Shown here: positions 1 to 10,520 of the stretch, piece by piece
Layout: each line of letters begins with the position of its first letter
Position numbering within the stretch: the first letter of the stretch is position 1
Origin: Enoplolaimus lenunculus
Taxonomy: Eukaryota; Nematoda; Enoplea; Enoplida; Thoracostomopsidae
Direction: 5' to 3'
Assembly: GCA_030248215.1 (NCBI GenBank)
Contig: JASANG010004046.1
Coordinates: 481,120 to 545,119, forward strand
Length of the DNA: 64,000 nucleotides
Notes under the pieces: generated by a model
The model's input: only the letters and a program-made list of their open reading frames with translations
Database searches by the model: none
What the model was told of the DNA's origin: nothing
Made by a program: the position numbers and the translations under genes

Positions 1-141
1 ATTTACAACAACAACGCTACTTTAGTTTGTTTGATTTTTTGTCAAAATTTCAAGATTTTTATTTCCGCTGACAAGATAAAAAATACAAAGCAAAATGAAA
101 AATAGTCAAAAGAGCTTTACAGTTGGAGATACTGATCGTAG

Positions 142-344
142 GTGTCGTCGTCGTCGTCGTCGTCGTCGTTGTTGTTGTTGTTGTCGACGTCGTCGTTGTT
201 GTTGTTGTTGTTGTTGTTGTTGTCGACGTCGTTGTTGTTGTTGTTGTTGTTGTCGACGTCGTTGTTGTTGTTGTTGTCGTCGTTGTTGTTGTTGTCGTCG
301 TCGTTGTTGTTTGTTGTTATTGTTGTTTGTTGTTATTGTTGTTT

Positions 345-385
<41 letters not shown>

Positions 386-552
386 GCTGCTGCTGTTGTT
401 GTTGTTGTTTTTGTCGTCGTCGTCGTCGTTGTTGTTGTTGTTGTTGCTGCTGCTGCTGTTGTTGTTGTTGTTCGTTCCTGCTGCTGCTGTTGTTGTTGTT
501 GTTTTTCTGCATCTGGTGCTGTTTTTGCTGTTGTTATTATTGTTGTTGCTGA
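142..552. repeat. GTT/GTC/GCT trinucleotide microsatellite
   Basis: About 410 bp of uninterrupted trinucleotide runs, mainly GTT with blocks of GTC and GCT. Because the period is three, every frame on both strands stays open and yields homopolymers (R/C, V, L/S, N). That pattern is a repeat artefact and not a gene. Confidence 0.95.
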
Positions 553-3085
553 TGTTGAGTGCAGCTACTAATTCAGATATTTGTGACCGCATGGGGACGT
601 AATATAATGGCGAGAAAGGTCGCGTGCGAAACAATGAAAAAGCCCAGTCGCAATTGTAAAACTGAAGCTTAGCACAAACTTTTTTGGTTTTGATGTCTGT
701 AGGGTGAAACCATGGCGTGGGAGGCCCTTTTGGATTCGCCAGAGTTTGGACAGATGATAGAGCTTGTTAAACGCGGGGGAAAATTTGATAAAATCTAGTC
801 TTCTCCACTGAGTTACATAATTCATATTTACAGTGGTTGTGCGATGCTTTTTAGCGAACGGGGTGTTTTTCTTTTTATGTTATATACTTTACATTTTGTA
901 CACATTTGAATTTTTTGTTTATTTTGCTTAGAATTTTTTAACACAACAAACCGCTAAATGTGCATTAGAATTTAAAACGACAAGTTGTCAAACTGAACTC
1001 TCTAATCAGAGCTTTAGAAATTTCTGACGTGGACTGCCGAGTTATATATAACCTGAAAAGAGCAACTGAGCGAGAAGGCAAACGCAATTATGGTAGATTC
1101 TAAAAGCTTAACACAAAACCTTGGTTCTGATACCTGTTGAGCGCCCTAAACCTGGGTAGTCCTTTAAACATAATGCCAGTGGCGAGGTTACTGGTTATTT
1201 CCTGTTTTTAGTATATTTCATTCAATACAGAATGAGATGGGCGAAAAGTAGTTGTGCTAAAACATAAACACTATTTATTTAGTACGCGTTCTTAGTTTTT
1301 TCTTCATTCCGTAAGTTTTTGAGACACAGAAAGAACGTCGTTTACAATTTTTTACTGGGACAGTGTGGGTAAACATTAGCGAATAAGTGAGGAAACAGAA
1401 GCTAGTTTTAGAGTATGGATAAGTTGAGTCCAAACTAAGATATGTCTATTGCTACTAATGTAATGCTTATAGAATGATCAAATACAACATTTAGATCGGA
1501 CAGCATTCATTCACTTTTTTAGCATTGCTTTTGAAAGGATGGAGTCAGTTGAACTGTGGCCGTCTGACATTGGAAAGGTCCCCGCATAACAAAAATGGCG
1601 TATATATTAGCCTCGATATTCAAAAACCGCATTATTTTTCAAGTAGAAGTATTATAAACAACAGATTTAACGCAAAAAAGTTGTTTTGCAATTTTGCTTC
1701 AGGCTCAATTTTACACATCATTCAACTGAAAATATAGATGAACGGAAATTCATGACACAGTTTTTTTCGGAAATTGTCACAAAAATTATATTGTTTTTTG
1801 CCTTTAGCGACTATAACGCAACAGATTTTTTGGCGTATTTCCGCATATACACAAAAGCGCTTTTTATTGCATTTTGCCGTTTTGATAACTTGTGTTCAAG
1901 CGCATATTGCAGCTGTACAAGAAGCTTAGGCTCTCGGTTTGTCATTTGTGTCCAGAAGTTTTTAGACCATTTTTCAGTATGTAAACACTATATAAACCTT
2001 CTTCTAAATTTTAAGTATCGTAAACCCTTTTCCGTGAATTCTGGATACGGCCAAAATCGAAAAATTTTCTTAGCAAAGTAGTAAAGATATGTATACTTCC
2101 CTCAATAGGATTAGACTTTAGTCGCAAGTTTAAGCTTAGACTTATATTTAGGATTCAGAAAAAGTTTGCGTAAGCTTGAGCGTATGCCCAAACGTTGCCT
2201 AACATGTTTACTTAGCTTTTGCATTAACCTAAGCCTACGATTTCACCCTAAAATCAGGGGAAAGCATGCTAGAGACAATAATAGGTATAGCTCACAACGC
2301 AACACATTTTAAATTAATATTTTAGTTATAAACAAAAATTGCAATATATGTTTCAAAAACGCTATAATGTTTTGCAGATGTTTTAGAAGAAATTAAAGTG
2401 TTCTATATATTTAATATTGCATGAATGATAAATTATGCTATAGTCAGTCACAATCCCCTGAATCATGAGCTGAGCATGGATTCCATCTCGAGAGGGTACA
2501 GCCCGATTTAAGTTTTTGCGATTGACCCTAACAATCGAGAGGTTTTACGACTCTACATTGCTCAGAAGACTATTCTCTTCTAGCGCGTTGAATTTTCTTG
2601 TCTATAAAGACATTTTCTGGTTAGCACATACCCACGATTCTCCTTCTGACCACGCTACTGCCGTAAAAATATGTTAATATTTAAATCTGACTCGGAGTTT
2701 AAAATTTGAAAATTGAAAATCATTTTTGAACGCTGCATGGCTCACACTAACATATATATGTATTTATATGTAAACATATATGTATATTTAAGTGTAGAGA
2801 TATACACTTGTTGAAATGGGATATGTTTTCTGCATTACAGTTGCTGTGTGCAACCGTAAAGTTGAGTAGCAAGTGGTTTGAAAAATTTGTAGATTATAAT
2901 ATCCATATTGTAATATGTTCTCCCAAAAAGTCAGAGAAATTTTGTTACTAAATGTGCATTCGGTCAAGAGTTATAACAATAAGAATTCCATGGACATTTA
3001 GCCCTTTAGGGATCCGCGTTGGTTTCCTTGTAATTTGGCTGAAAGTCTTGACCAACATTGTCCACATACCTAGTATATATGTATA
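553..3085. other. Intergenic stretch with two copies of a dispersed repeat
   Basis: I see no convincing gene here. About 603-705 and 1060-1150 carry the same diverged motif in the same orientation: a cGAGAAGG(C)aAACG block, then a (T)TAGCACAAA or TTAACACAAA block, then TTGGTTnTGAT. It recurs at about 13015-13110, and in the opposite orientation at 45895-45975, 46185-46260 and 50445-50530, so it is a dispersed family of unknown class. About 2745-2800 is an ATATATGT-rich palindromic tract. Open frames at 1525-2081 have no recognisable product. Confidence 0.5.
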
Positions 3086-3093
3086 AAATTTGT

Positions 3094-3276
3094 GGCCCAT
3101 GTATAGAACAGGGCCGGAACACTAGTATAAGCATATTCCTAAGCCTAAACCTAAGCGTAAGCGTATGGATGAGCCTATTCCTAAGCCTAAGCCTAAGCAA
3201 AAAATTAATCTAAAGCTTAAACTGGTTCTATTATAGCCCCTCCGGAAACGATCCGGACCTGTTCTATACATGCGCC
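3094..3276. mobile_element. GGCC-ended MITE with 8-bp target duplication and TTAGGC-like core
   Basis: A 183-bp element. The left end reads GGCCCATGTATAGAACAGG and the right end is its inverted partner (reverse complement begins GGCGCATGTATAGAACAGG). It is flanked on both sides by the perfect 8-bp direct repeat AAATTTGT (3086-3093 and 3277-3284). The core is a degenerate tandem of CCTAAGC/CCTAAAC hexamers. An 8-bp duplication is usual for hAT-type insertion; the superfamily itself is inferred, since no transposase is present. Confidence 0.85.
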
Positions 3277-3336
3277 AAATTTGTTTCCAGATGAACTAGA
3301 GCAGAAATAAAAAGACTCAAACTTTTCATACTGGAC

Positions 3337-3502
3337 AAAAACGTTTAATTCACCGGATGGTTCCAATACCGGATATATCAGTAACGAAGGGCGGCGGATG
3401 GCAGGTTAAAAATAAATAAACGTCCGTAACCGAATAACAGAGGGTGCCCTCTGGAGAGGCAAAATAAATATCAGTTCCCCTCTTATTCCGTTCACTACAG
3501 TA
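3337..3502. repeat. Dispersed repeat family, copy 1
   Basis: About 165 bp that recurs at 41788-41959 with many substitutions. Shared landmarks are AAAACGTTTAATTCA, GGTTAAAAATAAATAA, GTCCGTAACCGAATA, TCTGGAGAGGC and CCCCTCTTATTC. No clear terminal inverted repeat or coding capacity is seen, so the class is unknown. Confidence 0.75.
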
Positions 3503-3506
3503 AGGG

Positions 3507-3645
3507 GCCCGTATTCTCAAATGTGTGTAGAACCTGTCACCAGTTGGTGATAGGTGTATATGTTTCGAACCAGTGAATGGTGAGGCTCAAAATTCAGCAC
3601 GTTTTTTGCATTTGATTTGCTCCACTTCTGTACCAGTCATGGGCG
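3507..3645. repeat. GGCCCGTATTCTCAAATGT element, truncated copy
   Basis: Starts with the end sequence GGCCCGTATTCTCAAATGT and shares internal blocks with the fuller copy at 4452-4678 (GTGATAGGT, TTTCGAACCAGTGAA, GAGGCTCAAAA/AAAGCTCAAAA, ATTTGCTCCA/ACTTGCTCTA). The right end is missing, and the copy runs into a stretch rich in TACCCGCGGG-like words. Confidence 0.65.
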
Positions 3646-4250
3646 CCAACCCGCGGAAATTTTATTTTATACCCGTGGGTATACCGCTGAAAATTCCTTT
3701 ACCGTTTCCCGCCTTTATCCTTATCCGCCCTTATTTTTTCTTCTGCCTTCAACACAATTGTGTAATTTTACAGTGTACTGATGTTCTTCGCTACTTAATA
3801 TTGTTCATTCATCCGGTAAAAGCAGTTTAAAAATTCAAGTTTTCATACATTACCTTGTTTCAAATTTCTTATGAACATTTTAGGCGGCTAAAGAATCTCA
3901 AAATTTACCCGCGTTTTGAAATTGTTTACCCGCGGGTATACACGCGTCAGAACTTGCATCTCTGTCGTCGGTGTACTGTTTTGGAACAGGAGGGAAATTT
4001 CGGTGCAAACACCGGATCAGTCAAGCGTTGTCACAGTGTCGCAGTTGTCTATAACGTTTATTATAATTTCTTTCTCTATTGGACTCATGGAACAACCGCG
4101 TAACAATAATTCAACATCGCTATCGCGGGTTCTGTTAGACCAAACAACACATTTAGTGCCTTCGACGCAAATCTCATTTGATATTACCAACGACAAGATA
4201 TACCCGCGTCAAAATTTTCATAATTGTCCCGCATTACCCGCCGGTAGCGT
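3646..4250. repeat. TACCCGCGGG-rich dispersed sequence
   Basis: Several copies of TACCCGCGGGTATA-like palindromes lie at about 3650-3690, 3905-3945 and 4196-4245, in both orientations, and again at about 5135-5180. This suggests remnants of an inverted-repeat element. The boundaries are not clear and no gene is supported. Confidence 0.35.
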
Positions 4251-4451
4251 GCAAGTCTGGTGTTTGTAGTATGGGAGTGACAGCCGCCCATTCTTCCTAG
4301 GGTCCTATGAAGCTATGGAGAGCACAGGGTGGCGACCACCTCCATGACAACAACATTGCAAAATTTTACGTGGGTTGGAGTTTTTGTTTGTAACGGGGAC
4401 GTAATAATGTGCCCCATTTGTGTACTTCAGGCAACATTCAAAGTATAGACT

Positions 4452-4678
4452 CCAGGGTTCGTATTATCATATGTGTGTAGAAGCAATCACTAGATATGGT
4501 GATAGGTCCAGTACCTTTCGAACCAGTGAACCCTAAAGCTCAAAAATCAGCATGTTTTTGCACATGACTTGCTCTATACTTGTACTAATTCTGAGTTCTA
4601 ACAACTGCAATTGTTGGTGATTTTGAAAACCTATTTCGAACTGATGATAGTTGTGCTATATACATTTGAGAATATGGG
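4452..4678. mobile_element. Small inverted-repeat MITE (GGCCCRTATTCTCAAATGT family)
   Basis: The left end (GGTTCGTATTATCATATGTG) and the right end (reverse complement GGCCCATATTCTCAAATGTA) form a terminal inverted repeat around about 190 bp of unique sequence. The interior matches the truncated copy at 3507-3645. Part of it (TGAGTTCT..CAACTG.AAT.GTTGG) recurs near 11430-11460. No target duplication is visible, so this is an older copy. Confidence 0.6.
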
Positions 4679-4679
4679 C

Positions 4680-5950
4680 CTAGAACAAGACAGTTAATGC
4701 ATAAATGTTTAATCTCAGAATTGTTCATTGCTTTACGCTTATACCTAAACGATCGTTTCGTATCTTAGGAATTGTTTTGGAAGAAAAAGTTAAAACAAGC
4801 GTTAAGAAACAATAACTGACGTTCGGAATGCTGGCAAACTCGAATTTAAATTCGGATATCCGATGTAAGAAATTTATTTACAGATATTCGGATGTGTGAA
4901 ATTAATAACTGGAGTGTATTTTTTCAGGAAAAATTAAATGGGGTGATCACGCATCGGCCAAAAACCTAGCTTAAAATGTAATAGGTCTAATGTGCAATAT
5001 TAAACGGTGTTACATTTTTACTTTAATGCTTGGTTTTGAAGGATAGTAGACAAGAGATTTCAAAAGTAAATCGAGCGAGTAACATCAATGCAATGATAAT
5101 TACACAATAGCATTGAAAGCAGAATAAAAGTAAAGGCGGGTAAAGGCGGGTACCGGTAAAAGAATTTTGCGCGGATAAAGACGTTGTACAGATGTTACCG
5201 CACCCAGCGCCTCTAAATCTTGGCAGAATCCATTATGTCGATAGCTGGAATCACATTCTTGAGGGAATGTGTGAGCTTTTGGGCTGCACAAGAGTTTTGG
5301 GATTATATCCGGGCGGAAGGACTCCGTACAGGATTGTGTCGGCAGACACAGCTTTGATTCAGGAGGTTCTTAGCTAAAAATCGCAGCCGATGAAGTTTCA
5401 GTACTCTGGAGGGCCGCTACGTATGCGTGTGCACAGGTCTGGGAACTGATGAAACCTGGATAAAGGCACGGACCCGGCTGATTTGCTCTTTGCGGGCTGT
5501 GAATGCCCTCACAACTCAACCAAACATTTGCCTTAGATCTGTTCTAAAGAAGCTAAATATCTAGCTATTTCGGGTTGTCCTTGGATTCTTTCCATAATTT
5601 AGCCCTGAAACGTTGGTTTGGAAGGTATTGCCGTAATATATGTTTGCGTGTACACATATGTTTATGTATATTTTATTTTCATTCATTTTACGCCGTGTCG
5701 TTGGATCGTGTTGGCGGTGTCGTATATTTGTCTCAGTTTTTATGTAAACACTTTAATGTTTACTAGAATGTAACCGAACCAGCTGGTCCGGTTATGCAAA
5801 TTAGCACCTTGAAAATGATGACTGTTTTAAAAGGATGAATATGTAATGTGAGATGCTTTAAAAGTTGAGAAGGTGTTCCTGTGTTTCGGATATCGTATTA
5901 TTGGTTTTGTTTATCAGTTTTCTAACTGGAATATTGTTATGCCATATAGG
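4680..5950. other. Intergenic, no supported gene
   Basis: Mixed AT-rich sequence. 5192-5560 is locally GC-richer with short open stretches (for example a 61-residue plus-strand frame at 5192-5377) but has no domain I recognise and no convincing splice structure. It may be a decayed coding or transposon fragment. Confidence 0.35.
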
Positions 5951-6226
5951 ATGTCGCAAGTTAGTAACTGCTCGCGGCAGCGGGCAGTTGGATCTTTTAC
6001 TAATTTGAATGTGTTTAACGGGACAGCGACTAAATCTCAAGGCGAGATGAGGTTGATACGAGATCAGCTGAATTTGCAGCCACCTGCACAGCCGGGTAAT
6101 TTGATTCCTGAAATCCTGATAAGCCTCATTTGGATTTTTGTTCTCAAATTCATAATAGCTTTGTACCGATATATCAATGCCTCTCTAAAAATTCTGCAGC
6201 TGCAGTTCCCTGATTTATTTGTTTAG
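5951..6226 (+). CDS. Possible small membrane protein, unrecognised
   Basis: An ATG at 5951-5953 opens a frame of about 91 residues. The N-terminal half is polar (SQVSNCSRQRAV) and is followed by one hydrophobic segment (IPEILISLIWIFVLKFIIAL) that could span a membrane. An AATAAA hexamer lies about 125 bp downstream, near 6353-6360. No family is recognised and no upstream exon is visible, so this could be a chance frame in AT-rich DNA. Confidence 0.25.
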   Translation: MSQVSNCSRQRAVGSFTNLNVFNGTATKSQGEMRLIRDQLNLQPPAQPGNLIPEILISLIWIFVLKFIIALYRYINASLKILQLQFPDLFV

Positions 6227-6420
6227 AAAACTCTGTTTGTAACAGCGAAATAATTTTTACTTGTATCAAGTAAAAAGTATTAATGTCCATTTGATATAGG
6301 CTAACATATGTTAACACTGTATTGTTGTTAGGTTTGTCTGGGATTTTTATACTAATAAAATGTTAATCTCATAAAGTGTCATAGTTGTAAATGTGTGAAA
6401 CCCATGTCTTGCAGATCCCT

Positions 6421-6459
6421 AAGCTTAGGCGATCCACCTGCATGGTGGAGTCTAAGCTT
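6421..6459. repeat. Hairpin-forming inverted repeat
   Basis: Two nested stems, AAGCTTAG/CTAAGCTT (outer, 8 bp) and TCCACC/GGTGGA (inner, 6 bp), are separated by a small internal loop and capped by a 5-nt loop. It may be part of a degraded element or a structured RNA; nothing further supports a function. Confidence 0.5.
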
Positions 6460-8230
6460 TGACACCCACATCATTCTACTCACACACTAGGTCATATAAA
6501 TCTATCCTGGACTAGTCCACGCCTCATACCGTCTTTGTCTTAGTCCTAGCGTTCTTTCTTACATGTCTCGCACGGGTCGACTCGCCTTCTCTCGCTTCCA
6601 GTGCGTAATCTAGTCACCCGCGGGCGCGAAGTTTAGGTTGTATGGTTTACCTAGGTTGTATAATGTGTACGTACTCGCGCCGGGATAAGTTGGCAACAAT
6701 TAGTTAATAATGAGTTATGTTTTAACCAGCTGCGTGGAGTTTCGGCCATGGTAATTAGTGCACGGTTTTTCGCGTTGTGATAGGATCTTGGCCGATTGTA
6801 GCGATTTAGAATTTTTTGTGCGATTGAGTTATTTTATCCTGAATGCCGAACTTGCGTACGCGAAGGTGTTGGTTAAAAGTTTATGCGCAACGGGATTGTT
6901 TTATCTAGGAAATGAATTTTGAATATGCGCATAGGTTGTTTTTCGAAACCGATCGCAATTGCCATTGTTCGCGTTTGCTAATTTTTATCCGTGGTCACCT
7001 AGCAAGGTGACATGTGCACAGCCAGTCAAATCCGGAGGCATGATTTCACGGTTTGTTGACATCAGGCTATGTGTACAGCCTCGGGAGTTAGCGGCTTGCG
7101 ACAGCGCTTAGGCTTGGGGGTTGTTGACTGGATTCTGTCGCTTCAGCTAACTACTCTTGACTTAGGCGAGGCTGCTATTTTCTGAGTGTACATATGGTTT
7201 GTTGTGGCGTAGGCCGTGAAAGATTGCATATATGAAGGATTCTCGCAAATCCCCGTGTCGGTGACTTTTGGACGGACCTACCCCAGTCACGGGCCATTCT
7301 AATGGGCACTGACCTGACAATTTTTCACCACCATAAGTCAAAAGTTGCCGAGGGTAGGCGGCGCCAAAACTTTTACACTTATAGACGTGTCGCTCTGTTC
7401 GCTTGCTAGTAATCTTTCAGCTAGTGCTTACGTTTTCAACTATTTGACCATGCTTAAGTCGTATGCTCAAAAGCTTAGCATAGTTTTGCTTGTAGCACTT
7501 GATAATTCACCGAACATTGTTTAAACTTGGTTTATTTATCTTTTGAAAGAGGAGATGTGACACTCTGTCTCTGTAGTGATGTTTTTGGTTCTAAAACTGG
7601 GAAAATCGGCTCGTAGCCGGTCATGGCCGTAGCAAGGCTTTTGAATTGGGACGGAACAAAAACAAACTTTCGAAACCATTGAAAAGGCTATGGCTTAGTT
7701 GGCCCCTCTGGCTACGCCGTTAAAACCAACTAAACAAATTGTTTGGCCAACGAATTTTTAGTGGAAGCACACGAAGTTATCGAATGATTCGCTGTTTGAA
7801 ACTTTTCACAAGGGCGTATACAGTGATATAACGGTGGCAATATGTTCCTCCAGGGGCGCAGCTTAAGGTGCAGCGTGAGGCGGCCCCTCCAAACAATTTC
7901 AAACCCAAAACTTTGTATTAGGGTTTCGCTCAAAAATGACGTCTGATTGCTAACTCACTTCGCTTGCAAGGTTTTTGCCCCCCCTTCTCGATTTTAGGTT
8001 GGCCGCTGCGCCGCTTTATCACTCTTTTTCTTAAAATGTCTGGAATAGCAAGAAACATTGCACTTTTTAGAATAACCCACGGGCCAAGGTTCGTAGGCCT
8101 ACGCAGACTGACAACCTGTGCAGATGCTGTTTCTGATGCAATTTATATAACACGTGTCGTGGAATTAGACACAAATAAAGCAAGGCAGCAATGGCGTCCC
8201 ATTGGTTTAAAAATATTTCTGTAAAAACAT
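6460..8230. other. Intergenic, with a 'GTAGCC' type repeat at 7609-7722
   Basis: No gene is supported. 7609-7722 begins CGTAGCCGGTCATGGCCGTAGC and ends CCCCTCTGGCTACG. It looks like a member of a common short inverted-repeat family also seen at 18153-18309 and, more decayed, at about 9220-9360, 13270-13375, 13620-13760 and 14160-14260. Confidence 0.45.
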
Positions 8231-8233
8231 ATG

Positions 8234-8563
8234 CTCATTGCAACCATAGGCGAAAAATACCGGAGCCGGAGGTGAAGGAAACTTGCCCGAGCAGGAGCCG
8301 GAGATGAAGCCGGAGGTGAGGCGAAATTAAGTAGTAAAAGTTATGGTTAATTAGTTAATTTTAGCCAATATCTGCAATATGTTATTAATATGTTGTTCGG
8401 TTTTACATACGCGTTCAACATATAAATTTTGCAAAATTATGTAAAATTTTACTACCGAAATTGCCAGAACCTCCGGCAAAAATTCTACCGGAGTCGGAGC
8501 TGGAGCCGGAGGCCGATTTCCTAAAGGAGCCGGAGGCAGGCCTCCGGTTGTATCCTGATATAC
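8234..8563. repeat. CCGGAGCC-rich hAT-like MITE, decayed
   Basis: Both ends carry dense CCGGAG/CTCCGG words, and the right end reads as CAGGATACAACCGGAGG on the reverse strand. That resembles the CAGRGTGCAACCGGAAT end of the hAT-like element at 38585-39038. The left end and target duplication are not clear. Confidence 0.45.
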
Positions 8564-8601
8564 ACATATATGTATGTATATATTAGTTAGATGCAATTAA
8601 T

Positions 8602-8872
8602 TTAACCCCTTCTCACATTGAGTTGCATATAGGCAACTCAGCGCAGTGTATATACGTTAAATAATGTATATCGCACCGTATTTAACAATTGCAACACATA
8701 TACATAGTACTAAACCACCACAAAGTGTGAGAGCCCCCTCGGGCTCGAGCGTCAAGCTTCTATAGCTCAGTGGTGATGGTATACGCCTCCCACTCCAGTC
8801 ACTGGAGTTCGAATCCTAGCATAAAAGTATGTCTCAGGAAAAATAAAAAATATTCATGTGAGAAAGGGTTAA
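8602..8872 (+). mobile_element. piggyBac-like MITE with tRNA-Gly-like block, copy 1
   Basis: 271 bp bounded by TTAA at both ends. The left end TTAACCCCTTCTCACAT and right end ATGTGAGAAAGGGTTAA are inverted repeats with one mismatch. TTAA targets with CCC(Y)TT ends are the hallmark of piggyBac transposons. A GAGTTGC/GCAACTC hairpin lies just inside. At about 8757-8827 is a tRNA-like block: a TAGCTCAGTGG box A, a CGCCTCCCAC segment identical to the anticodon region of many eukaryotic tRNA-Gly(CCC) genes, and a GAGTTCGAATCC box B. No transposase is encoded. Confidence 0.85.
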
Positions 8873-8898
8873 GCGAAAAAATTTTCAGTTAACTATCT

Positions 8899-9168
8899 AT
8901 AACCCCTTCTCATATTGAGTTGCCTATAGGCAACTCAGCGCAGTGTATATACGTTAAATAATGTATATCGCACCGTGTTTAACAATTGCAACACATATAC
9001 ATAGTACTAAATCACCACAAACCGTGAGAGCCCCTCGGGCTCGAGCGTCAAGCTCCTATAGCACAGTGGTGGCGGTATACGCCTCCCACTGCAGTCACTG
9101 GAGTTCGAATCCTAGCATAAAAGTAGGTCTCAGGGGAAATAGAATATATTCATGTGAGAAAGGGTTAA
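8899..9168 (+). mobile_element. piggyBac-like MITE with tRNA-Gly-like block, copy 2
   Basis: 270 bp, very similar to the copy ending 26 bp upstream and in the same orientation. The right end keeps TTAA (9165-9168); the left TTAA reads ATAA. The inner hairpin is the perfect palindrome GAGTTGCCTATAGGCAACTC. The tRNA-like block has a slightly changed box A (TAGCACAGTGG) and an intact box B (GAGTTCGAATCC). Confidence 0.85.
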
Positions 9169-10300
9169 ACACTATACATATAGATAATACACAATTGGCC
9201 TGTCTATTACGACAACGCTTGTAGCCAAATCAACATCTTTCAAGTGGGTAAAAACTCCTCAAGAGGGGCATACAAGGGATTTCACATAAATATCAAAATG
9301 GCCCAAAGGTTCTCTAAGAGACCCAAAATTTTGCTTGTGATTCCCCTGGTCTGCTTCTAAATACAGGCAAGCCCACCCCTTCGGAACAAAATCTTGGCAT
9401 CATTATAAAGATGTTTAATGCTGAATAGGCTTATATGCTGCATTTTATGGTTAGCTTCCGCATTCAAGCTAGACGTTGCCCGTGCGCATAATGAGCTTTA
9501 GTTTCATGTTATACGAGTGTTTATATGCCGACTGCTTCGCGTTTCTGGTTTCTGGTTAAATATAATCGTATGGACGTAGCGAGATGAGGATGCGGTGAGA
9601 AAGCGTCCTAAACCTCAATCCGTATGGAAGTAAATATCAAACATTGCATTATTGAACCATTACTAATGATTTTCCAACTCTATTTTAAAAACCAATATTT
9701 TAGTCATTTTTCAGTGCCGGCCCCCCGAACCGATTTATGTATTTCTCGGTACGCGTCTGATTGTGGGCCGTTTGTGTTGGTTATAATGCCGCGTAGGTTT
9801 CATGTTTCCTTGCAATGCTTTTGAAACATTCCATATATTTTAACAATGTACCTCTATTTAAATCTGAAAACTTAACCTGATACTGTATCTGGAGCGTCCA
9901 CACAGCTTGAAATTGCAGACGGTTGAATAACCAACGTTTCCTTCAAAACACTGCCGTTTGAAGTCAAAATGCTGGATGCAATTCGTATTTTGCTTGTTAG
10001 AAGTTGTAAATTTTTACGTTTTAAGGTTACTCTGGAGCCCGCTTAAATATTTTTACAATCACTTGGGTTTCCATCAAACACCGTATCGGATTGTCGCCTT
10101 TGTTGTGTATACAAACTGAACAACCAGATAATCGAAAAAATTTAGTGGCTGTTGAAATCTATTGGACAAAATTGTTGTTAAAATATAATGATCTGTGGGA
10201 ATTCTGGCAAAACATAATTCGCGATAGCAGCAGTGCCGAATTCAAAAGGGGGTAGCTGTGACATCTCGAATACACCAACATTTTTTAAACGTAACCATTT
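9169..10300. other. Intergenic, nothing recognised
   Basis: AT-rich sequence with scattered short repeat fragments, including an apparent 'GTAGCC...' family remnant at about 9220-9360. No frame here has a recognisable product. Confidence 0.4.
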
Positions 10301-10520
10301 TTTGTGATAAAATACTAAGGCCCCCCTACCATACAATTTTTTCTCAGAAAATTTTTTAGGAAAAATACAATTTTTACCAGCAGAAATTTTTTGGGATAAA
10401 CTTAAAAATTTTTTCTCTTAAAATGTTTTTTGGTGATAAAATGATGAGGTCCGTACCTCACAGGTTTTGCGTTTCTTAATATTAGCTTGCCCGCCGCCCT
10501 CTGCCCGTCAGAAAGTTTTG
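10301..10520. repeat. Dispersed 'TTTTATCA..ATGAGGTCC' repeat
   Basis: A stretch of AAATTTTTT words ending TGATAAAATGATGAGGTCCGTAC, followed by TTTTGGATCCGCCTTT. Related pieces occur at 38308-38345 (inverted) and 47640-47785 (TAAAATGATGAGGTCCCTAC, then CTGGATCTGCCTTTTAA), so it is an interspersed family of unknown class. Confidence 0.5.

Noticed and set aside
95-634. Overlapping long frames of R/C, V, L/S and N repeats
   Set aside because: They are the six-frame shadows of a trinucleotide microsatellite.
6390-7560. A second LTR element suggested by a GAAAGAGGAGATGTGACA word at about 7545
   Set aside because: No matching second LTR, primer-binding site or internal frame could be found.
8757-8827. 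Functional tRNA-Gly gene
   Set aside because: Box A and box B are present, but the T-stem, anticodon stem and acceptor stem do not pair properly, and the block repeats inside a MITE.
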